Below are positions 34,101 through 47,500 of a stretch of 64,000 nucleotides of DNA, one piece after another. The notes beneath the pieces are model-generated. The model ran no database searches. It was not told the DNA's origin and saw nothing but the letters and a program-made list of their open reading frames with translations. Positions within the stretch are counted from its first letter, which is position 1. Each line of letters opens with the position of its first letter. Source of the stretch: Spongilla lacustris (taxonomy: Eukaryota > Porifera > Demospongiae > Spongillida > Spongillidae); the NCBI GenBank assembly GCA_949361645.1, contig OX442437.1, positions 108,827 to 172,826 of the forward strand, given 5' to 3'. Both the position numbers and the translations under genes were made by a program.

Positions 34101-35937
34101 ATGGTGTGGTATGGAATGGGGGTACACACGGCATGGAATGGGGACAAACTTACATTATCATGGCTAATCATGACTCCATTCGGCTTCCCTGAAGTACCAG
34201 ACTATACATGGTGAGGGTGTGGGTGTGTGTATGTGAGGGTGTGGGTGGGTAAGGATGTATGTATCTGAAGTATCTAAGGGTCACATGTTAGCTGCCTACA
34301 CACACACAGAGTACACTTGACATATAACCACAAGTACACAAACTGCACACACATAGCCACCAAGGGATGTGCTGTTACACAATAAGATAAACAAGCAGAC
34401 TTATTCCCCTGCCTAGCTGCCCCTAACACATGGAAACCAGACATGTTTACAGCCACGTTGTGGAAGTTAGTGATAACATTATTATTTGTGTAAAAGTCTC
34501 ACACACATACAAAACCAAAACACACAAAATACACACAGCTGTACATTGATGTGCCCATATATGGGAGGACGTACTGTATAGATTATGGTGCAGCATTTGT
34601 CTGGGCTCAACATGGCTACTCTCTGCTTCAGAACGTCATCGCTGCACTTGTTACCTGTGGATAACAGACCTCTCCACTGAGGAGAGAGGAGGAGGGAGGA
34701 GGGAGGAGGAGGGAGGAGAGAGGAGGAGGGAGGAGGGAGGAGGAGGGAGGAGAGAGGAGGAGGGAGGAGGGAGGAGGAGGGAGGAGGAGGGAGGAGAGAG
34801 GAGGGAGGAGGGAGGAGGAGGGAGGAGAGAGGAGGAGGGAGGAGGAGGGAGAAGGGGGAGGAAAAGCTTAAATTGTTCTAGGATACCTCAGTATACTCAC
34901 ATCAGTAAGACTTGTGCTGCTGTTTGGGACATCTTTTGAGTATAAAATCACTGTCTTCAGGTTTGGCAACTGATCTTGTATCTGAGAGGCACAACTAACA
35001 TGACATGCAAACCACACCCACACGTGCATGCACACATAAATGTATGCATGCACACACATACACACACCTGCATGATCTTGTGCAGTTGAACATCACAATC
35101 CACCACTATGATGTTGGCCTTACACTCCTTGGCTATGGAGCAACAGTTCTCTGGGGTACTGCTGGTGTACAGGCCAACAGGAAGTCCGCTGCGTTAGGAA
35201 GACCCACGCTCACTATCGTTCATCTGCCCCGCCCCCCTCCCTCACCAAGCCATAATGGCTCCCATGTACGCGATATGCCACTCTGGCGAGTTGAAGCCGA
35301 GTATGCAGACTGCGTGGTATGGTAGCAGGCCAAGCTGCCACGACAACGAAGCGTAAACACAACGATAAGCAATAAACCTTTATGCTCGCCTCAATAAATG
35401 CCTTTGCTACAACAGAAGACTCCTCGAAATACGCGCGGTAAGTCCAATTGCGCCACTCCCCGCCTCTCTTCGCCTTCAAAGCTACATGCTCACCGTAGCC
35501 CACCACAATCCTTTCAAACAGCTGCACCACTGTCACAGCGGCTTCAGAGGCGGGCCCCTGCTCGCGTATCTTGATCTTAACTGGCTTCTCTGGGCTGTCG
35601 CTCCACAGTTCACTAATATGTACGGCACCACGTGCGATGAGGGTGGGGGGTGGGCGCGGCGGCACCATCAGGCTTACCTCTGCTCTGACATAGAGTTTCG
35701 AGGCACTTGCATGCTACGTTGGCGACTCCTACCGCAGCTGTTGTCTTCATGTGTCCCGCCAGTTTCAACATGCGGACCATCCGACCTGTCGAACAGCACG
35801 TACGCCGCATCCTCCTCCGTGCCAAGGTCCATACCGCCGTCCATAATGGCAGCGTGCAGCTTCTCGACAACATCCGCGCCAATATCAAGGTCGGATGGAA
35901 GTTGGCTTTCGCTCAGCTCGGGCTCTGGCTCTGTCAT
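28160..35937 (-). CDS. ACSBG: Long-chain acyl-CoA synthetase, bubblegum family
   Basis: Activates long or very long fatty acids to acyl-CoA through an acyl-adenylate. Exons: 35678-35937 (acidic N-terminus), about 35390-35613 ([20 protein letters not shown]), about 35248-35325 ([20 protein letters not shown]), about 35070-35190, about 34908-34985, about 34570-34650, 34155-34200, about 33866-34093 ([20 protein letters not shown]), about 33560-33660, about 33240-33466 ([13 protein letters not shown]), about 33062-33160, about 32810-32925 ([20 protein letters not shown]), about 32139-32315 ([20 protein letters not shown]), about 31892-32030, about 31788-31836 and 28160 to about 28241 ([20 protein letters not shown]). 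The order matches animal ACSBG. The adenylate P-loop reads [10 protein letters not shown], with Asn where Lys is usual. ACSBG1 versus ACSBG2 is not resolvable. Confidence 0.93.
28265..31715. repeat. 29-bp satellite array, 3.4 kb, in the last ACSBG intron
   Basis: About 118 copies of a G-rich unit containing GAGGGCATGTGTAATGAGGG then AGGAGTGAT. The commonest difference is GTGTAATG versus GTGCAATG, and the two variants are intermixed. At least four shortened units (ATGTGTAGGAGTGATG at about 30297, 30752, 30978 and 31636) lack AATGAGGG. The 29-bp period is not a multiple of three, so all three minus frames stay open for over 1100 codons with the same cyclic peptide. These are not genes: the array lies between two conserved ACSBG exons. 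Confidence 0.97.
32625..32800. repeat. Tandem repeat (about 40 bp) in an ACSBG intron
   Basis: Four to five units containing ACACTATAAATAGCACAGCA and CACATCAGCAC. Each carries a CTATAAATA box-like motif by chance, inside a gene and not at its start. Confidence 0.85.
34680..34860. repeat. GGA-rich minisatellite in an ACSBG intron
   Basis: Irregular blocks of GGAGGAGGGAGGAGAGAGG. Purine-only on the plus strand, potentially able to form triplex or G-quadruplex structure. Confidence 0.85.
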
Positions 35938-36005
35938 CTTGTTTTCCTTTCTCGCATGAGGTGTGGTCTGGGTACCTGTCAGCTATTAATTAATTAACTA
36001 CAACC
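35938..36005. promoter_or_regulatory. Compact bidirectional promoter, ACSBG/ANAPC11
   Basis: 68 bp between divergent start codons, containing TATTAATTAATTAACTA. Shared promoter use is inferred from spacing. Confidence 0.45.
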
Positions 36006-36189
36006 ATGAAGGTTCGTGTTCAACGTTGGACCGCTGTGGCCGTTTGGAAATGGATCGTGAACGACGAGACGGAGTGTGGGATTTGTCGACAGCCATTTGA
36101 CGGCTGCTGTCCAGATTGCAAGATACCTGGGGATGACTGTCCATTAGGTAAGTAAATGTGAACATATGAAACTGATATGATATTGTGTG

Positions 36190-36245
<56 letters not shown>

Positions 36246-36385
36246 TGTGTGATGTGTGATGTGGTGCAGTGTCAGGTCATTGCAGGCACAGCTTCCACAT
36301 GCATTGCATTCTCAAGTGGCTGGCGGCTCAGGAGATGCAACAACAGTGTCCTATGTGCAGACAGGATTGGAAGTTCTCAGAATAA
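36006..36385 (+). CDS. ANAPC11: Anaphase-promoting complex subunit 11 (RING-H2)
   Basis: Catalytic RING subunit of APC/C, which pairs with ANAPC2 to transfer ubiquitin to cyclins and securin. Exon 1 (36006-36147) encodes [20 protein letters not shown], then [20 protein letters not shown] and DDCPL. Exon 2 (36270-36385) encodes [20 protein letters not shown] and [13 protein letters not shown]. The protein is 85 residues, as in other animals. The intron contains a (GT)n run at about 36186-36243. The zinc-binding Cys/His set is conserved, except that the usual HCF after the first Cys of the second half reads HSF. Confidence 0.96.
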
Positions 36386-36448
36386 GAACTTGTTCGCTTT
36401 GAATGTATGTGCTGTGTGTGCTCAAAAGTCATTTCACGCGTTCTTTAT

Positions 36449-36820
36449 AATGTGGCACATAACCTGATAATCTTTATAATGTGGCACATAACCTGATAAT
36501 CTTTATAATGTGGCACATAACCTGATAATCTTTATAATGTGGCACATAACCTGATAATCTTTATAATGTGGCACATAACCTGATAATCTTTATAATGTGG
36601 CACATAACCTGATAATCTTTATAATGTGGCACATAACCTGATAATCTTTATAATGTGGCACATAACCTGATAATCTTTATAATGTGGCACATAACCTGAT
36701 AATCTTTATAATGTGGCACATAACCTGATAATCTTTATAATGTGGCACATAACCTGATAATCTTTATAATGTGGCACATAACCTGATAATCTTTATAACG
36801 TGGCACATAACCTGATAATG
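36449..36820. repeat. 29-bp tandem repeat just after ANAPC11
   Basis: About 13 almost identical copies containing TTTATAATGTGGCACATAAC and CTGATAATC, starting about 65 bp after the stop codon. The array may be transcribed as 3' UTR. Confidence 0.93.
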
Positions 36821-36839
36821 GCAACTTACGGGTTCCCCT

Positions 36840-37040
36840 TACAGACCAGGGTGGCAAGGGGGGCAATTGCCCCCCCCCCCCCCCCCCCCCCCCCCCAAAT
36901 ATTAGGGTGTCTTGCATAGTGTGTACGTGTATATGTATGAATATAATCATATTTTTACTCGCTGCCCCCCCCCCCCCAATATAAACACCCTCCGCTGCCC
37001 CCCCCCCCAATATAGACACCCCCTGCTGCCCCTGCTGACA
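36840..37040. repeat. C-homopolymer repeat remnant
   Basis: Contains GGGGGGCAATTGCCCCCC, then a C run of over 30, then two more copies of CTGCCCCCCCCCCC followed by AATATAAACACCC or AATATAGACACCC. This looks like part of a dispersed element rather than host unique sequence. Confidence 0.55.
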
Positions 37041-37204
37041 ACTGTCTATATTATATAACCTCCTCCCTCACCCCATTACACTACAACCATGACAACCTAC
37101 GTGTCCCCTTTCCTACCAAAGCATTATACGACCTTGCTCCCATCACCAGCAGCTTTTAATACTTGGCTGTTGCCCCACCCCCTGTGGTAGGGAGAGGTCA
37201 GGTG

Positions 37205-37385
37205 ATATCATGTGATGTATGGTGTACACACCAGGGATATGCGATGTATGGTGTACACACCAGGGATATGTGATGTATGGTGTACACACCAGGGATATGT
37301 GATGTATGGTGTACACACCAGGGATAGGTGTACACACCAGTGATATGTGATGTATGGTGTACACACCAGTGATATGTGATGCAGA
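37205..37385. repeat. Tandem repeat (about 29 bp, 6 copies)
   Basis: Units contain GATGTATGGTGTACACACCA and GGGATATGT. The core GGTGTACACACC is nearly palindromic. Confidence 0.9.
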
Positions 37386-37499
37386 ATGTGTGAGTGTACC
37401 ATTCCTGGTTGAGATTTGATGTGGTATGTTGGAAACATCAGACATGAACATGTCCACAACATGCATCCTAAGGACCACACCCACTGCACATCAGGTCTT

Positions 37500-38318
37500 A
37501 TGATGAGGTCATCATGGTAGATAGTTAACTAAACAGGTTGTTATTAGTACACAACACTGAAGAGGGCCTACAAATGTTGTCTATTTAACCCTAAACATTT
37601 ATCCCATGGCTACTGAAGTAAACACAATTACATGTACATGAGATGAATGTAAGCTGTCTGGTCCCCAGACCAGCAAAGTAATAACCAGCAAACTATGCTC
37701 CATGTAGTCACGTGCGCCTCCCTATGCATGTAGTACGTGCGCCCCTCCCCCTATGCATGTACAGTAAAGGTTTTATAATTGCACTTTGAAACAACGGATG
37801 GTAATAAACGGATTCATAACACACAAAGGCCTTCTCGCAGGTGGCATCACGGTTGGCCATTCGTGGTAACACCCCCAAGTCTAAGGTGGTAGCTGAGCTA
37901 TATGGCCGCCTCAGCCTGTTATTGATTACAGCTAATGCTCGATCAATCTTAGTCCGCTCCTACCCCCAATCAAGCCCAACAGGACAGTTATCTGTGCATG
38001 TAGTTGTTTGTGTGTTATTATCATGTGTGATGTACTTGTGCATGCTCATCTACAAGGTTTCAGCAACTGAATCTTGTACTTCCTACATGTATACTAAACA
38101 GTATACAGAGTGGGATATGAAACCATCATGTAGCTACATGTATGCATTATAGTGCAGTCATTTGGTGCTTTCTATGCAGCTGGGACTGTGCCCTGCTCGT
38201 CCCCAGTCCACATATCATTGACATGCTGAAAATTAAATTGTCATGACGATCACAACATTCATATAATACTAGAAAGGTTTAAAATTTTCGTCAAACAACC
38301 ATCCCCGTACCGCAGCCG
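37500..38318. other. Intergenic region, no gene seen
   Basis: A plus-strand frame at 37841-38152 lacks recognisable motifs or neighbouring exons. No call is made. Confidence 0.35.
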
Positions 38319-41300
38319 TTACAGGACCATGTCCACCTTCCACACAGCAGTGTGGCCATCCTTAGAGCCACTCCCACTGACAACAAACCCTTCGTTGCAG
38401 ACAGCAATGGTACGAATGAAGTCATCATGTGCAGCTAAACATTTGGGCGTGGTCTGCAGCGAAACAGGATGCTACAAGTAAGCCACGCCCACAAAACAGT
38501 TAGCCACACCCATCACACCTTGTTATTCTTGTAGCTCTCCAGATCAGAGTCAAATATGTACAGCTTTCCTGTCTTGGTTCCACACCACATCTGGAGCAAC
38601 AACAAAAAGGATACTATAAGTCCCCGTGTGGAACCAGTATGAAGCACATACTGTGGATTGGACTGGGACAATAACTGACACCCTACCATTGAGGTTATGA
38701 TGGGCATGTATTATTTTATGTGTGTCCTGATCAATGATTGCCACATAGTCCGACTTGTCTGTGCGTGGTAACGTGTGCACACTGCACCATACCTGTTTGG
38801 AAAGGAGGCGTGCCCACCATTACCATGGTAGCAACAAGATGGCCGACCTGTTTTTTGTTAGAGACTGCTATGTCTTTGACCTCTACTAGACAGCATGTGC
38901 CGTCTGTGGGTAGCTTGATGGACGACACCTCTGTGCATTTCTGCGTGTCCAGGATGGAGATGGTTCCCTGACTGGTGCCCACCCACAAGAAATTGTCGAG
39001 TACGGTGAAGCAGGTGCAGGTGATGCGAGGAGACATGTTGGGTATTTGGAGCTATTGGATGAGGTGGGGACACAAGTAACCATGGCAACAGGCACAACTG
39101 CGCACACACCTTGGACACTCGTGTACGGTTCTCTGGATCGTAAGCCAACAGAACACCACTAAGGAGCAACACCCACACCAACCTGTGAGGGAATAGAGAA
39201 GGGAGGAGGGGATGATGGTGGGGAGGAGGGGAGGAGGGGATGATGGTGGGGAGGGAGGGGATGATGGTGGAGAGGAGGGGATGATGGTGGGGAGGGAGGG
39301 GATGATGGTGGGGAGGAGGGGATGATGGTGAGGAGGGAGGGGATGATAGTGGGGAGGAGGGGATGATGGTGGAGAGGGAGGGGATGATAGTGGGGAGGGG
39401 AGAAAACTGGTGGTTGCTATGCACAATAATTTGGTAGCAGCTTGGAGATGCAGCATAATTTGTTTACATTCCATTAAAAAAAAAAAGGATTTCTCTAGTT
39501 CAAAAGTTCTGTGGATTTGTCTTTGTAAACAGTCTGCTAAGCATATGATATAACAGGCCACACCTCCCTAACATGATACAACAGGCCACGCCTCCTCCCT
39601 AACATAATACAACAGGCCACGCCTCCTCCCTAATATGATACAACTTAATCTCCTAGAAAAGAAATTTGTTAGTACATGTAGATACACACCATTAGCAACC
39701 ACTCTTCACACCACCTCTGAACACATACCATGGTGTAAACAAAAGGTTTTCTTACAGAGGAGTAGGTTTAATATTAATCACTCAAAGAGTTAAAACAACT
39801 TTTAGGGGAGGGGATAGAAAAAGGTTTACACATTTTGCGCTTCTTGTTGTGTCACTATGGTGGGCACTAATTGAAAACCTATAAGCAGTGCTGTGTCATG
39901 GTACACATATCACCCACCCACTCACTGTGACCCCACCCAGTAGCCCCACCCACTCACTGTGACCCCACCCAGTGGCCCCACCCACTCACTGTGGCTCAGT
40001 CTTGCTTAGAACCATGCCCCGTGGTGGGTCCTCAAGAAATGACAGCTGGGACACATCTGTTAACAGTGAGAGCCAAAGCAGTAGCTGAGCCCCACTCACA
40101 CCACACCCCCCACATCCACACCACACCCCCACTCACGGCAAACAGTCTCAGCATCCATGATGTGTATACTGTTAGTGAGTGACCCCACCCACACATGTTG
40201 CTTCACCAGCAACAGGCAAGACTGGAGGGAGGGAGGGAGGGAGGGAGGGAGGGAGGGAGGGAGTAAGGGAAGGTGTTAATGATGACTTGATGCCCAGCCA
40301 CACCTACCAGTCTAACACTCTTCCCACATCGGGACTCAGTGATCTTGATGTCTGACTCGAAGTACCTGTGTTCCATATCATACACCTTCAGCCTTCCATT
40401 GCCCTACAACCAAAGACATATCATACACCTTCCATTGCCCTACAACCAAGACATGACTCCACAGCACACACAGGCCACACCTACCAAGCCTATCCACAGC
40501 TTCCCAAGACTCACACCAGGCTCAGCTGCAGTGGGAGGTGGGAGGGCCATAAGAGGAGGAATGAGGGGGAGGGTGTGGAGAGGGAGGTGGGAGGGGGAGG
40601 ACATATCTAACCTGATGGTATGTACAGTATAGACTCCACAGACTGGGTCTCTGGTTCCTGCAAGCATGGATTGATACGGTACTGCAGAGACTATATGGTA
40701 TGGGAGAGATGGGAGGGGTGAGGTATGGGAGAGATGGGAGGGGTGAGGTATGGGAGAGATGGGAGAGATGGGAGGGTGACACAAGTGCTGTGGGTTAGCA
40801 TACACACATGACTTACATCCACAGTGATACCACTGCTAATCTCTGTGAACTCCTTGGACTGCAGAGTCATCAGTTTCTGTTCAGACACCGAGATAGAACA
40901 GTTATCCTAAATGCTCTGGCCACTCATCCCCAGGCCCTTCTCCTTATCTAGTGAGGTCCCCAGACCCCTCCAGCCCATCTGGTGCTCACCAAGAGAAGCT
41001 TAGTCCTCTGGGTGGAACAGGAACATTTGTCAAGTATTCCACATTGTAATATCACACTGCAAAGTGTCACGTGAGTCTGCGCTGTCACTATCAGCTGAGC
41101 ATCCTTGAGAGCTAATGAATGATGAAGCAAATATGGTGGCTTAGCCTATCCCCTCCAATGTCCCCTCTTTCTGTCCATATTCAACCTTCTCCTCCTCTCC
41201 CTCAATCTCCTCCACCTCCCTCCATCTCCTCCCTCCCTCTATCTATCTCCTCCTCCCCCTCCCTCCATCTCCTCCCCTTCCTCCATCTCCTCCCCTCCCT

Positions 41301-41522
41301 CTATCTCCTCCCCCCTCCCTCCATCTCCTCCCCTCTCTCTATCTCCTCCCCCTCCCTCCATCTCCTCCCCTTCCTCCATGTCCTCCTCCCCATACCTCTG
41401 CTCATGTCCAGACCTCTCTGCATCTCTGCAATCATCTTCAGCCAACTCTCCTGCTCCAAAGTTGTCAGAAATGCAACGTAAGTGTCCCCAGAGATGTGTC
41501 TACGCTTCATAAAGACATCTAT

Positions 41523-41563
<41 letters not shown>

Positions 41564-44500
41564 ACACCCACACATGCACACATACACGTAATGTATTTTC
41601 CACTGCTCAAATAAAAACCATACCAACATCCACAGCCTCCAGCTGCTCCACTCTTATGCCTGGGAGCCTGGTCCCAGTGAGCAGGCCAGACCTGATGTCC
41701 TCCTTAACAAAACGAACTTTTCTACGCAAGTCTGCAAACGGATATACCTTGTATGGTGTCATGATTAGAACCCTGGGTACAATGGGAAGGGAGGGGAGGA
41801 GGGAGAGGGAAGAATGAAGGGGTTTGGTAATGATGGCAAGAAGATGCAACCACAGAGATAAGCAGTGTAGGAACACCAAGCCTAAATATACACGTAAGGC
41901 ACAATGATTGCTACCATGTTTACCCATTAATACATGTAGTAATTAAACATTGCACTTCTGAAGTTAATAAATAATAGATGAATTGCAGAAAAACTTTTTC
42001 TTAGACTATGTAACAGTCCCAGGTTGACCGGTTTCAATTAGATTCCCTTCAAATTAGCGATTGTAAAGTAAAATGATTACAATGGCAACTAGTGCTCTAT
42101 TTAAAGCTCACTGCAGCGTACCGATAGGTGGTGATTACCAACTGTCCTTGTGATACGCAAGGAGACTTAACCGTATCTGATACAGCCAACACTACCTGAA
42201 AGGGAAGGGGGAAGAGGGAGGGAGAGGAGGGAATGAGAAAGGGGAGGAGTGAGTGAGAAGGGGGAGGAAATGAGACAGGGAGAAAATGGAAGTGAGTGTA
42301 AATATAAGGGCTGATATAACAAGATGTCCCCCACAACCTCATGATTGCTCTTCTCCAGCTGACCAAGCTGTTCTGTCATACGTTTGATGTCACTATTCAC
42401 CTAGGCAACAAGACCACACCCACTTAAGCAAGGCTCCTCCCAGAGATTATTGACTTACATTCTTCCATGTATCATAGAAAGTTGCAAAGACTTCTGGTGG
42501 CATACCTGATTGGGAGGTGTCACGTGAGCACCAGGGGTGGGGCACAGCAGTAGGTGTCACGTGAGCACCAGGGGTAGGTGTCACGTGAGCACCAGGGGTG
42601 GGGCACAGCAGTAGGTGTCACGTGAGCACCAGGGGTGGGGCACAGCAGTAGGTGTCACGTGAGCACCAGGGGTGGGGCACAGGGGTAGGTGTCACGTGAG
42701 CACCAGGGGTGGGGCACAACTCACTGGTGGCCCTTCCCTCTGTGAGCACATAGTGCAGGTTGGTGGCAGAGTCACTGTCTGGCACCAGGTTGTTCTGCTT
42801 CACTATCTTCAAAAACTCGGACAACCCTGGAAAGCAATAAAAAGGCAGGGTAGCTCATGGGTGTGGCCTGAAGGGGCCTTACCCAATGGACCAGTTGGCA
42901 ACTTTTCAGTGAGCTTGACAGTAGTAGTATGGTCTTGTGCATGGCCATCTCTAGACGACTAGAAGGTTAGAGTTATCACTGCTGCCCTCTGCACACATTA
43001 ACCCTCCGCACACCATTAACCCTCTGCACACCATTAACCCCAACCCTCTGCAGACCATTAACCCCCAACCCTCTGCACACCATTAACCCCCAACCCTCTG
43101 CACACCATTAACCCCCAACCCTCTGCACACCATTAACCCCCAACTCCCTGCAGACCATTAACCCCTGCAGACCATTAACCCCTGCAGACCATTAACCCCC
43201 TGCAGACCATTAACCCCTTGCAGACCATTAACCCCTTGCAGACCATTAACCCCTTGCAGACCATTAACCCCCTGCAGACCATTAACCCCTTGCAGACCAC
43301 TGCACTAACCACTAACCCTGTTACACTTGCTGAACAGCTCCGAGTAGTAGGTCTGTGATTTGAAGGCCTGGTCCAGTGAGGCAATGTAAGGCTTCAGGCG
43401 AGAAATCATGCTGTGGTATGGGGGCACAAGGTATGGTATGGAAACAGGAGGTATGGTATGGGGACAGATACCTTAGATTTGGGACCAGGTGGATGTTAAG
43501 CGTTCTAAGTTTATCAATATCAAACAGATCATCACACCCCTTGACAGGGAGGGTCCCCAACGTGATGGGTGTGGCCAGGAAAGGGTGGTGGGTGTGGCCA
43601 TGGAAGGTGTATATGAAGATAATCAGCTGTTATGGGAACACAAGTACCTCAATGACCCTTCCTTGGGCAATCTTATAGAACCCCAAAAGGCACAAACAGG
43701 GAGCTGACAACTTCTTATTCTTCTTGTTCTGAGATAGTGGGGGGAGTGGGCAGGAGGAGGGGGGGAAGGAGGAGGGGGAGGAGGGGGAGGGGAGGGGGAG
43801 GGGGAGGAAGGAATAGGATAAGGATGGTAATAGCCATTTCATAATAACTTGTACATAACTACCATCATAACCAATCGCGAAAATTTACAAGCCCCCCCTT
43901 GGGATAAATGAAATTCTACGCCTATGAGAGCAGTGACAGCAATATCTGCGCAAAGGGAGGGGCTAGACACTTTATTGCAAGTTGCGTCAGCAGTCCAGGG
44001 GCCAATGGGGCCAAGAACTACCACTTCCCCTCACTGCAATCACACACTACATACCTTTGGAACCAACCAATAACCCAAGTGAAATCAATACTGCAAAACC
44101 TGACCCCCACACTACCAGCACAAAAGATAATAAGTCACTAACTGAATACAGCTCATTCAACATGGAGATGGCATTGTCAATGAAGGCAGCTGTTGAAGGG
44201 AAGTTACAGCACCATGAACACATGAATGACCACACGGGGTCATGTGACCTACCTCTGTCTACATCAGCTACCAATGATGGCAGTTCTAGTGTGTACAGAT
44301 CAGACTGGGAGGAAGGTTCATACGTAGCTAACTGCTGAGCAGACACTGAAGGGTGTATGGTCTCAGGTGCCACAGACACAGATAAGGAGGTCAAGAATTG
44401 GTCACTTGGGGTAGAAGCTGAGTGTCTGTAGGAAGAAAGTGATAACAATCCCACCATACTCCCAAAACCACACCTACAGCCATACCCACAAACCACACCT

Positions 44501-47500
44501 ACAGCCACACCCACAAACCACACCTACACCATATCTTTACAGTTTTAGCTCAGTGTGGAAGATAACATTCCAAAATTGTCCTGACACAATGTCAGGCCAT
44601 TACAATATTTGACCTGACACAATGTCAGGCCATTACAATATTTGACCTGACATGTTATGAAATAGACCCTTCCCTTTAAGAAGTACTCCGGACATGACAT
44701 CACTAATCAACATACTTAACGAAATGGGTTAAGTACGTTAATTAGTGATGTCACATCCGGAGTACTTCTTAAAGGGAAGGGTCTACTTCTTAAAGGGAAG
44801 GGTCTACTTCTTAAAGGGAATGGTCTACTTCTTAAAGGGAATGGTCTACTTCTTAAAGGGAAGGGTCTACTTCTTAAAGGGAAGGGTCTACTTCTTAAAG
44901 GGAAGGGTCTATTGGTCCGACATTATTTTATGTATACACATCATGTTAAATATTTAATATCATAACAATCAGTGCATTGCATGTTCTACCACTTAAATGA
45001 TGAGGTATGAAAGGGACGTACACAGCCCGGAATAGTTTCTAAGACTAAAGAATGCCACCCACGCATAATTAGTCATAGTCCTCAAGAAATGTATCCCAAT
45101 CTTCAAGATTTAATGTGTATGCAGGCTCACTGAAAGTTAGTGACTGCTCTATTATTTTTGAATGTAAGTGAGCGAGTACTAAAATTACAACAATTCCTAT
45201 AGCAGTTATCCGGACGACTGCCCCCACCCAAAAAAAGGCTCGTGTTGAACGAGCATATTGCCATAATCTCGAGCGCTGCAGCGCGCCGTTCCTCGAAACC
45301 TTGTTAGAGCACCATTGCTATCCAGAAATGATGAAACAGGTACACGCTAGTGTTAAATGATTACGACGATACGCTCATTTAAACACAAGCCTACATGTAC
45401 TCTACGGTATTTATACGTGTATAATAAAGGCCTGGGGCCTAGGTCTCTTGTGTGGCCACTGCCTTTTTGTGGGGAGTTTTTATTTAACACAAAAAGCGTT
45501 GACCTCAGGGAAGCTTACAGCACTCCCCTATACCCCCTAGCTGGACAGGAGGGGTGCCCCCCTCCCACATCCTCCCTGGGGCAGCACCATACTCAATAAA
45601 TATTGTGTGCTGACATCATTACTGCACATGCACAAAATTGGCCTGACAGGTTGCAAAATTGATCGGAAAATGTCCGACTGTTACCCGACACAATGCATGC
45701 TCCACCCACCAAGCCCCACCTCTGAGTGCAAACTGACACTACACACACCTCACCACACTACAACACACCAAACACCTCACCACACCACACCTCACTACAC
45801 CTCACCACACTACAACACACCAAACACCCATGCCCACACCTCACCACACCTCACTACACCTCACTACATTATACATACTTCAATTGATGAGGGCTAACAG
45901 AGGCCTCCAACATTGACAATGTGGCCTTCTTCCTCTTCTCCTTTCTCATCCTCTCTGCCAGCACTGCAAACTCCCCTCTCTGTGTGCCTCTGTGAAGACT
46001 TTGACAGAACCCAGAGAACATGTCTGTGTTGCATGCCTAAAGGGGTTGGGGGGGTAGGGGGGTAGGGGGGTAGGGGGGTAGAGGGGTAGGGGGGTAGAGG
46101 GTTCATTGCAATGTTACACATACAGTTCATCACATGTGGTCAAATGAGCCATATACTCACATATGGTACTGTGGAAAGCAAACTAACTATTCTGTAAAAG
46201 TCAACTAACCATTCTGTCTAGAAGTCAACTAACCATTCTGTAGAAGTCCTGATCCTTTGGATCTGTTTTGTTAATAACCTCTTCAAACTTGGCCCTGCTG
46301 TGTTGTAGCTGTTCTGAATAGTAGCTGAAGTACAGAAGTGGTGAGGGTGTAAGGTGAGGGTGTAAGGGGGTGTAAGGAGGGTGTAAGGGTGTAAGGTGAG
46401 GGTGTAAGGGGTGTAAGGAGGGGGTAAGGGGGTGTAAGGAGGGTGTAAGGGGTGTAAGGGGGTGTAAGGAGGGTGTAAGGAGGGTGTAAGGTGAGGGTGT
46501 GAGGAGGGTGTAAGGAGGGTGTAGTGAAGGTGAGGGTGTAGTGATGGTGTGAGTGTAGTGAAGGTGAGGGTGTTTTGGTGTAAGGTGAGGGTGTAAGGAG
46601 GGTGTAAGGGGTGTAAGGAGGGGGTAAGGGGGTGTAAGGAGGGTGTAAGGGGGTGTAAGGAGGGTGTAAGGTGAGGGTGTAAGGTGAGGGTGTAAGGAGG
46701 GTGTAAGGAGGGTGTAAGGTGAGGGTGTGAGGAGGGTGTAAGGAGGGTGTAGTGAAGGTGAGGGTGTAGTGATGGTGTGAGTGTAGTGAAGGTGAGGGTG
46801 TAGTGATGGTGTGGGTGTAGTGAAGGTGAGGGTGTAGTGATGGTGGTGGTATAGTGAAGGTGAGGGTGTAGTGAAGGTGAGGTGAGGGTGTAGTGAAGGT
46901 GAGGTGAGGGTGTAGTGAAGGTGAGGTGAGAGTGTAGTGAAGGTGGTGGTACTACCCAACAACTATGTCAGAGCAACGTACTCAAATATGTTGACCATCA
47001 GTTCCAGGAATACTATCAGGTGACATCAGGTGACACATGCTCACAAGGCACCAAGACTCACTTCTGCTCAGCTCTGTGTCCCTCATATATTCAAACGTCT
47101 CTCTGTCCTTGTGTATCTCAGCAGCTGATGATGGGGACAATCTACAGATGTAGGTAATATCACCACATACACACACAGGTCTGGGCACTACCTATGCGCG
47201 TCCTCGATGGTAAAATGTGTTCTGGACAGCAGCCCATAGCTTTGTGCAGTGTGAGGAAAAGATGGTGTTAAGGTTAACAAGGTGATGTTAAGGATGATGT
47301 TAAGGTTAACAAGGTGGTATAAAGGTTAACAAGATGGTGTTAAGGTTAAAAGGTGATGTTAAGGATGGTGTTAAGGTTAACAAGGTGGTGTTAAGTTATG
47401 GGTAACAAGGTAGTGCTAAGGTGAGCAATAAGGCAGTGCTAAGGTGAGCAATAAGGCAGTGCTAAGGTGTGCAATAAGGCAGTGCTAAGGTGAGCAATAA

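Noticed and set aside
46225..46962. 245-codon Thr/Pro/His-rich minus-strand frame
   Set aside because: Mostly a minisatellite; only its last part ([20 protein letters not shown]) belongs to a real exon.
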